A stretch of DNA of 64,000 bases from Tissierellaceae bacterium (GTDB lineage: Bacteria > Bacillota > Clostridia > Tissierellales > Tissierellaceae). Positions 59,204 through 64,000 of the stretch are shown one piece after another; positions within the stretch are counted from its first letter, which is position 1; each line of letters starts with the position of its first letter. The notes under the pieces are model-generated. The model was not told the DNA's origin, made no database searches, and saw nothing but the letters and a program-made list of their open reading frames with translations. The stretch spans positions 8,742-72,741 of the forward strand of contig JALNZV010000011.1 in assembly GCA_023229175.1 (NCBI GenBank), in the 5' to 3' direction. The position numbers and the translations under genes were made by a program.

Positions 59204-60325
59204 ATGTTTTCTGAATTGTTTAGGGCCTTTTTTTTAATATTTGTTGCCGAAATGGGGGATAAAACCCAAATAATAGCCATGACATTTGCAGGTCTTTTTC
59301 AAATAAAAGAAGTAATAACTGGGGTTATACTTGGGGTAGCTTTGAACCACGGGATTGCCATAGCATTAGGTAGGTTTTTATCTAAAATAGTACCCATGGA
59401 CTTCATACAAATTCTCGCTGGAATTATGTTCGTATTATTTGGAATAATGTCACTTAAGGAACGAGCAACGGAAGAATTAAATAGCAAGAGGAATGTAAGT
59501 CCCATTTTTACAGTAGCAATGGCTTTTTTCATCGGTGAACTGGGAGATAAAACCCAATTAACGGCTATGTCGCTATCTGCTGTTTCGGTCTATCCATTAA
59601 TTGTTTTGATGGGAACGACATTGGGGATGGTAGCTACCTCTGCCATGGGAATCTTTGTAGGGAAACTTATAGGCAGCAAAATACCCGATGTGTCCGTTAA
59701 AATCGCATCTTCAATTATATTTATTTTTATTGGCACTATAAAAATAATATCCAACATCCCAGAAAGTTACATAAATACGCCTAATCTACTAATATATTTT
59801 ATTATGCTATTATCAATTGAAGTATATTTAATAAGAAGCTTAATAAAAGAACAAGGTACATCACAATCCGCTATAAAACGTGCTGCTGCCTTATTATATG
59901 AGCAAACTAATGAATTAGAGGAGATTTTAGACGATATTTGCATTGGAGAAGAAAGCTGTGGGAGCTGTGTTGGGGACAGTTGCTTAATCGGATATGCAAG
60001 AAATATTTTGAAAAATGCAAGAAATAATGAAAATTATATTATTGAAGATACTGTAAATATGGATTTATTGATTAAAAAAGTATATAATGTCAATATAGCA
60101 ATACAAGCCTTAGGCATGATTGTTGCCGATTCAATTAAAAATGGTTGGGATAAAAACGAGCATTTTGTAGTGAACCAAGTAAGAATTTCGTTGGAAATTG
60201 TTGTTTTCGGTAGAAAGTTAAACTTTAGTGGTAGCTTAGACGATTATATATTTGATGCTAAGAAAGAAAACCATAATTATGGCAGCATACTGGAAAAGAC
60301 AATATTAAGGTTAAGTATGAAATAA
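59204..60325 (+). CDS. GDT1/TMEM165-family transporter with C-terminal extension
   Basis: Residues 1-~195 form the usual UPF0016 (GDT1) fold of six membrane helices with two ExGDKT motifs, at E16-T21 (AEMGDKT) and E112-T117 (GELGDKT); the family exports Mn2+ or Ca2+. The remaining ~180 residues are unusual for a family of about 190-220 residues: a hydrophilic, helical tail containing four cysteines at C246, C252, C255 and C260 (CIGEESCGSCVGDSC). A metal-sensing or binding role is inference. No yybP-ykoY Mn riboswitch pattern was recognised upstream. GAGAGGG site. Confidence 0.85.
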   Translation: MFSELFRAFFLIFVAEMGDKTQIIAMTFAGLFQIKEVITGVILGVALNHGIAIALGRFLSKIVPMDFIQILAGIMFVLFGIMSLKERATEELNSKRNVSPIFTVAMAFFIGELGDKTQLTAMSLSAVSVYPLIVLMGTTLGMVATSAMGIFVGKLIGSKIPDVSVKIASSIIFIFIGTIKIISNIPESYINTPNLLIYFIMLLSIEVYLIRSLIKEQGTSQSAIKRAAALLYEQTNELEEILDDICIGEESCGSCVGDSCLIGYARNILKNARNNENYIIEDTVNMDLLIKKVYNVNIAIQALGMIVADSIKNGWDKNEHFVVNQVRISLEIVVFGRKLNFSGSLDDYIFDAKKENHNYGSILEKTILRLSMK

Positions 60326-60355
60326 GTACATAAATATAAAAAGGAGGAAATGTCA

Positions 60356-60814
60356 ATGGCTGAAAATCAATATGTTGTATTTAAATTAGATAGGGGAGAG
60401 TTTGGTATAGACATAATGAATGTAAAGGAAATAGGGCCATATGAGGAATCTATTTCATTGCCCAATGCTCCGAGCTTCATAGAAGGGGTTATAAATTACA
60501 GAGGAAATGTAATCCCAATAATTAACTTGAAAAAAAGACTGAATATTGGTGAAGACAATATAACAAAAGACACTAGAATTATTGTAATAACATTAAATGA
60601 GAGAGAAGTTGGGTTTATAGTAGATGAGGCATCCCAAACAGTTAGGGTAAGAGATGAACAAATAGACCCTGCACCCTCTTTTATAGGTGGTGTGGATCAA
60701 AAATACATCACTGGAGTGGGAAAACTAGACGAAAAAAGACTATTAATACTTATAGATTTAGAAAAGATTTTATCAGATGACGAGATTGAAGAAATAGAAA
60801 AACTAGAGGTTTAA
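60356..60814 (+). CDS. cheW: CheW-type chemotaxis coupling protein
   Basis: Single CheW domain of about 153 residues: VVFKLDRGEFGIDIMNVKEI, PNAPSFIEGVINYRGNVIPIINLKKRL, and VGFIVDEASQTV. It normally links chemoreceptors to CheA. No cheA, receptor or flagellar genes are in the window. ATG at 60356 is preferred over 60350 because AAGGAGG is eight bases away. Its stop codon region carries the ribosome site for degS. Confidence 0.9.
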   Translation: MAENQYVVFKLDRGEFGIDIMNVKEIGPYEESISLPNAPSFIEGVINYRGNVIPIINLKKRLNIGEDNITKDTRIIVITLNEREVGFIVDEASQTVRVRDEQIDPAPSFIGGVDQKYITGVGKLDEKRLLILIDLEKILSDDEIEEIEKLEV

Positions 60815-60819
60815 AAAAG

Positions 60820-61980
60820 ATGCAAGGTAGACAAATTGGCATTAAAAGATTAAATGAAATACTTGAAACCACTGTTAAAACCATAACTGAAAGTAAAGAT
60901 GAAGTTTTTGAAATAGTAAGTTTTTCTAGAAGTGATTATAAGAGATTAGAAGAAGAATTAAACCTCCTACAGTCAAAAGTTAGAGACATATTAGTTGAGG
61001 TGGAGAGGTTGGAAGTATTAGATAGGAGGAGCCGAAACAACTTATCAATTAAAAGCAAAAATTTCGATCAATATACAGAACAAGACATAAGAGATGCATA
61101 TGATTTAGCCAATGAAACTAGAATACAACTGGCATTAAAAAGAGAAGAAGAAAAGAATTTATTGTTGAGAAGAAAAGAATTGGAAATAAGATTAAGAAAT
61201 GCCTATGATATATTTAAGCGGGCAGAAAAGCTAAATAAACAAATATCGGTTGCAGCAGAATATTTAATGGGCAATGTAGACAACATAGTGGAGACAGTAG
61301 ATGAATTAAGTAAAAAACATTATCTTGGAATTAAGATTATCGAGGCTCAAGAAGAAGAAAGGCTGAGGGTAGCCAGAGATATACACGATGGACCTGCTCA
61401 GTCCTTAGCTAATGTAATTGTAAAAGCCGAGCTATGTGAAAAACTAATCAATATAGACGTTGAAAGGACGAAAAAGGAATTATCAAACCTAAGATCTGTA
61501 ATCAGAAGCACCTTAGGAGATGTAAGAAAGATAATATACGATTTGAGGCCCATGTCATTAGATGATTTGGGGCTAGTACCAACTTTGGAAAAACATATTT
61601 CAATATTTCAAGAGGACACTGGCATTGAAGTAAATTTTAAGACCATAGGTTCATTGAATAATCTAGAGTCTGCTATGCAAATAGCATTATTTAGAATAAC
61701 CCAAGAGTCCCTAAGTAATATATGGAAACATTCTAAGGCAAATTCCGTATCCATAATACTTGAAAAATCTATAGAAAAAATTAACTTATCAATTTCAGAC
61801 AATGGCATTGGATTTGATTTAGAGAATTATAAAATTGACCATAACTCTGTATCTAAAGGATTTGGATTAATGAGCATTAAAGAACGAGTAGAGCTATTAG
61901 AAGGAGTTTTTAATATTACATCCTCTCGAGATTATGGTACAAAATTGACCTTGTCATTACCATTAAGGGAGGAGAGTTAA
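60820..61980 (+). CDS. degS: DegS-type sensor histidine kinase
   Basis: 386 residues, cytosolic. A coiled-coil DegS-like sensor domain (~1-170) leads to a HisKA_3 domain with the phosphorylated H189 in RVARDIHDGPAQSLAN and an HATPase with SDNGIGFD and KGFGLMSIKERVE. Usual partner of degU, which follows after one base. The upstream cheW sits in the same transcript. Confidence 0.92.
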   Translation: MQGRQIGIKRLNEILETTVKTITESKDEVFEIVSFSRSDYKRLEEELNLLQSKVRDILVEVERLEVLDRRSRNNLSIKSKNFDQYTEQDIRDAYDLANETRIQLALKREEEKNLLLRRKELEIRLRNAYDIFKRAEKLNKQISVAAEYLMGNVDNIVETVDELSKKHYLGIKIIEAQEEERLRVARDIHDGPAQSLANVIVKAELCEKLINIDVERTKKELSNLRSVIRSTLGDVRKIIYDLRPMSLDDLGLVPTLEKHISIFQEDTGIEVNFKTIGSLNNLESAMQIALFRITQESLSNIWKHSKANSVSIILEKSIEKINLSISDNGIGFDLENYKIDHNSVSKGFGLMSIKERVELLEGVFNITSSRDYGTKLTLSLPLREES

Positions 61981-61981
61981 A

Positions 61982-62641
61982 ATGAAGGGAAAAGAAATAA
62001 CAGTATTAATAGCAGATGACCATGTGCTGATTCGAGAGGGTATAAAACAAATACTTGAATTGGAAGAGGATATACACGTAGTGGGACAAGCAGGTAACGG
62101 CGAAGAGGCCTTTGAAATGTGTGAAAGTTTAAAACCTGATATAGTATTGCTGGACATTAATATGCCAAAATTAAATGGTATAGAGGCTCTGCGAAAGTTT
62201 AAAGATATGGGTATAAAATCCAAAGTAATAATACTTACTATTCATGAGGATAAAGAGTATATATTAAAAACAATAAAACTTGGAGCAAATGGTTATTTAT
62301 TAAAAGATTCTACTGCAGACAATTTGCTGAAGGGAATCAGGAGAGTAGCAGCAGGTGAAACATACATACAACAAAGTGTTGCCGATTTGGTCAGTACAGC
62401 ATCTGACCGAGATGGAACCAACGATGACACTACAGATATAATCAGCCTGCTAACCACTAGGGAATATGAGGTTTTAATATTGATTGCTGAAGGGTTAAAT
62501 AACAAAGATATAGCGGAAAAATTGTTTATCAGTGAAAAGACTGTCAAAAATCACGTATCAAACATTTTTAAAAAACTTGAGCTAAACGATAGAGTGCAGG
62601 CAGCAATATTTGCATATAAGAACAATTTAAAAAAACTATAA
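61982..62641 (+). CDS. degU: DegU-type NarL/LuxR-family response regulator
   Basis: 219 residues. Receiver domain (~1-125) with phospho-acceptor D58 in VLLDINMPK and the conserved Lys in LLKDSTA; LuxR helix-turn-helix (~155-215) with LTTREYEVLILIAEGLNNKDIAE and ISEKTVKNHVSNIFKKL. Cognate regulator of the upstream DegS kinase. Confidence 0.93.
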   Translation: MKGKEITVLIADDHVLIREGIKQILELEEDIHVVGQAGNGEEAFEMCESLKPDIVLLDINMPKLNGIEALRKFKDMGIKSKVIILTIHEDKEYILKTIKLGANGYLLKDSTADNLLKGIRRVAAGETYIQQSVADLVSTASDRDGTNDDTTDIISLLTTREYEVLILIAEGLNNKDIAEKLFISEKTVKNHVSNIFKKLELNDRVQAAIFAYKNNLKKL

Positions 62642-62656
62642 GCTTTAAATCTTTAT

Positions 62657-63562
62657 TCAATTATTTCGAATGTATTCCAAAACGAATTTTTTAAATTTCT
62701 CGCTTAAAGGCGATAGTTGTCTATTTTTATGAAATACGAAGTAAAACTTTCTCAAAAAAGCAATATCTTCAATTAAAAATGCCTTATATTTCCCAGCGTT
62801 TATATCGTCTTTTATAGCTTTTTCTGAAATAAGGCTAATTCCAACACCAAATGATACAAGTTCTTTAATAGTACTAGTATCTTCGGCGAATATTTTAAAC
62901 CTAAGAGAGTCAAAAGGTACATTACACCTTCTTAAGGTAGATTCTATTAAGGCCCTAGTCCCCGAACCTTCTTCCCGCATTATAATATTTTCCTTTATTA
63001 AGATTTCACTGCTAATATATGAAAAGTTCTCTTGGGGAAAACTGGAGTTATTTGGTGCAATTAACACAAGTCTATCTTCTAGCAAATCAATATATTCCAG
63101 GCTATTGGAAGAATATCTGGCACCTATTAATCCAAAGTTTGTCTTGCCCTGTAATATGCTACTAATGACTTCTTTAGAGTCTCTTTCACCTATGGAGAAA
63201 GTAACATCTGGATAAAGACCGACAAAAGATTTGATTAGAGAGGGAAGTAAATAGTTCCTTGGTATTGAGCTGGCAAATATGTTAATATGACCTTGGATTT
63301 TTCCATTATATGAATTTAATTCAAACTTCGTTTGCTCCCAGGTATTTAGGATTTGAATTGCTGATACTAAAAATAAATGTCCAGCTTCAGTCAGAGAAAT
63401 AGTTTTACCCAATCTATTTATTAAAATGGTATCAAGTTCTTTTTCCAAATTTTGAATATGATTAGTAACGGTCGGTTGTGTTATGAAAAGTTTCTTCGCT
63501 GCTTTTGAAAAACTTTTCGATTTAGCTACTTCTATAAAAGATTCTAATTGTCTGAAATCCAT
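62657..63562 (-). CDS. LysR-family transcription regulator
   Basis: 301 residues. Winged HTH at ~1-62 (FIEVAKSKSFSKAAKKLFITQPTVTNHIQNLEKEL), inducer-binding fold after that. The N-terminal region and the SKEVISSILQGKTNFGLIGAR stretch resemble the CysB/selenium-metabolism-associated LysR subgroup of clostridia; that subgroup call is uncertain. ATG has AAGGAGATAAATT. It is convergent with degU, with only 15 bases between. Confidence 0.87.
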   Translation of the reverse strand: MDFRQLESFIEVAKSKSFSKAAKKLFITQPTVTNHIQNLEKELDTILINRLGKTISLTEAGHLFLVSAIQILNTWEQTKFELNSYNGKIQGHINIFASSIPRNYLLPSLIKSFVGLYPDVTFSIGERDSKEVISSILQGKTNFGLIGARYSSNSLEYIDLLEDRLVLIAPNNSSFPQENFSYISSEILIKENIIMREEGSGTRALIESTLRRCNVPFDSLRFKIFAEDTSTIKELVSFGVGISLISEKAIKDDINAGKYKAFLIEDIAFLRKFYFVFHKNRQLSPLSEKFKKFVLEYIRNN

Positions 63563-63622
63563 AATTTATCTCCTTATTTTTATTTGATTATATTATATCA
63601 GAAAAAAAGTTTAATTAAACCG

Positions 63623-63651
63623 TTGACAAATAAAGAAAAAGAGTATACAAT
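63623..63651 (+). promoter_or_regulatory. rRNA promoter P1
   Basis: TTGACA (63623-63628), 17-base spacer, TACAAT (63646-63651), a near-consensus promoter about 330 bases before the 16S gene. Confidence 0.8.
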
Positions 63652-63709
63652 TTTAAAATGTCAGCATAAGTTTTGAAAAGTAGTTAAAACTTTTAAAAAT
63701 CAAAACTAG

Positions 63710-63738
63710 TTGACGACAGATAGATAATTTGCTATACT
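63710..63738 (+). promoter_or_regulatory. rRNA promoter P2
   Basis: TTGACG (63710-63715), 17-base spacer, TATACT (63733-63738). Two strong promoters in tandem 87 bases apart are characteristic of growth-regulated rRNA operons. Confidence 0.82.
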
Positions 63739-63744
63739 AATTAA

Positions 63745-63976
63745 GTCACTCTAAGAGTGGCAACCCTAATCGAAAAGATAAGGGTAGGACCTAGAAAAGT
63801 AAATAGTGTGAAACAGTTGACCTAACCCAACGAACTTAAAGTGAGTTGTAGGTAGGTCATTCGTAATGAGAATCAATTTTATGCGAGAAATCGAGCAAAT
63901 AAAATTGTAATTCGAAACTACGAGAATTAAACTATAAGTCAATAGACAAATAAGTCAGCGAGAGCAAATCAAACTA
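63745..63976 (+). promoter_or_regulatory. Structured rRNA operon leader
   Basis: Transcribed leader after P2. It contains CACTC/GAGTG (63747-63759), ACCCT/AGGGT (63763-63785) and a long stem TGACCTA...CAAC with GTTG...TAGGTCA (63818-63859). Such leaders serve transcription antitermination and RNase III processing of the 16S precursor; the specific elements are not identified here. No gene is seen between 63563 and 63976. Confidence 0.65.
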
Positions 63977-64000
63977 TAAAATGAGAGTTTGATCCTGGCT
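63977..64000 (+). rRNA. 16S rRNA, 5' end (partial)
   Basis: Contains AGAGTTTGATCCTGGCT, the conserved 5' end of bacterial 16S rRNA (the 27F primer site). The window cuts the gene at its first ~20 bases. Confidence 0.95.

Overview
The window is a 64 kb piece of a low-GC Firmicute chromosome. Its AT-rich codon use, frequent TTG/GTG starts behind strong AGGAGG-type ribosome binding sites, an anaerobic-style histidine degradation operon, a clostridial-type 6S RNA and mostly clostridial protein families suggest an anaerobic member of the Clostridia/Tissierellia. That assignment is inference from gene content. No prophage, insertion sequence, CRISPR array or tRNA gene was seen. The last ~20 bases are the 5' end of a 16S rRNA gene, so the window ends at an rRNA operon.

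Layout. 1-1.2 kb: end of a Na+-pumping NADH:quinone reductase cluster (nqrE tail, nqrF). 1.2-12 kb: stress and housekeeping genes, namely a RelA/SpoT-domain alarmone-synthetase-like protein, a DUF4153 membrane protein, two methionine sulfoxide reductases (msrA and a free-Met-R-SO reductase), pepD, a His-rich DUF1292 protein, a HAD phosphatase, a radical SAM protein, a small P-loop protein, a DUF1540 mini-protein, rsuA-type pseudouridine synthase and an MltG-like membrane protein. 12-25 kb: an RluA-type synthase, a TGS/nucleoside kinase fusion, glutaminase, a lipoprotein NagZ, the AddB/AddA recombination nuclease and an ABC exporter. 25-31 kb: an OmpR-type two-component system with a coupled lipoprotein, then a reverse-strand block (glpP, GIY-YIG, recX, pspC). 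31-40 kb: a cell-wall module (FHA protein, FtsW/RodA/SpoVE, class B PBP), pepF, nadK, a second RluA synthase, an FtsH-type protease and 6S RNA. 40-47 kb: reverse-strand hisJ-like phosphatase and a BmrC/BmrD-type heterodimeric exporter, then small envelope/stress proteins (YtxH, DUF948) and a lipid kinase. 47-53 kb: a MarR regulator followed by a 1790-residue signalling protein. 53-59 kb: hutH-hutU-ftcD-hutI behind a structured leader. 59-64 kb: an extended GDT1-type transporter, cheW-degS-degU, a LysR regulator and the rRNA promoter region.

The most distinctive locus is the 1790-residue protein: a degenerate Ser/Thr-kinase-like domain, a STAND/AAA-type ATPase, TPR-like helices, GAF, a GGDEF domain with intact GGEEF and I-site motifs, and a second GAF. 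It looks like an ATPase-gated cyclic-di-GMP synthase. The next most interesting are the hut leader (extended -10 promoter, a 28-codon ORF and an intrinsic terminator placed before hutH), the cheW-degS-degU run, and a GDT1 transporter with a cysteine-bearing cytosolic-looking tail. Functions come from motif recognition only; no database search was run.
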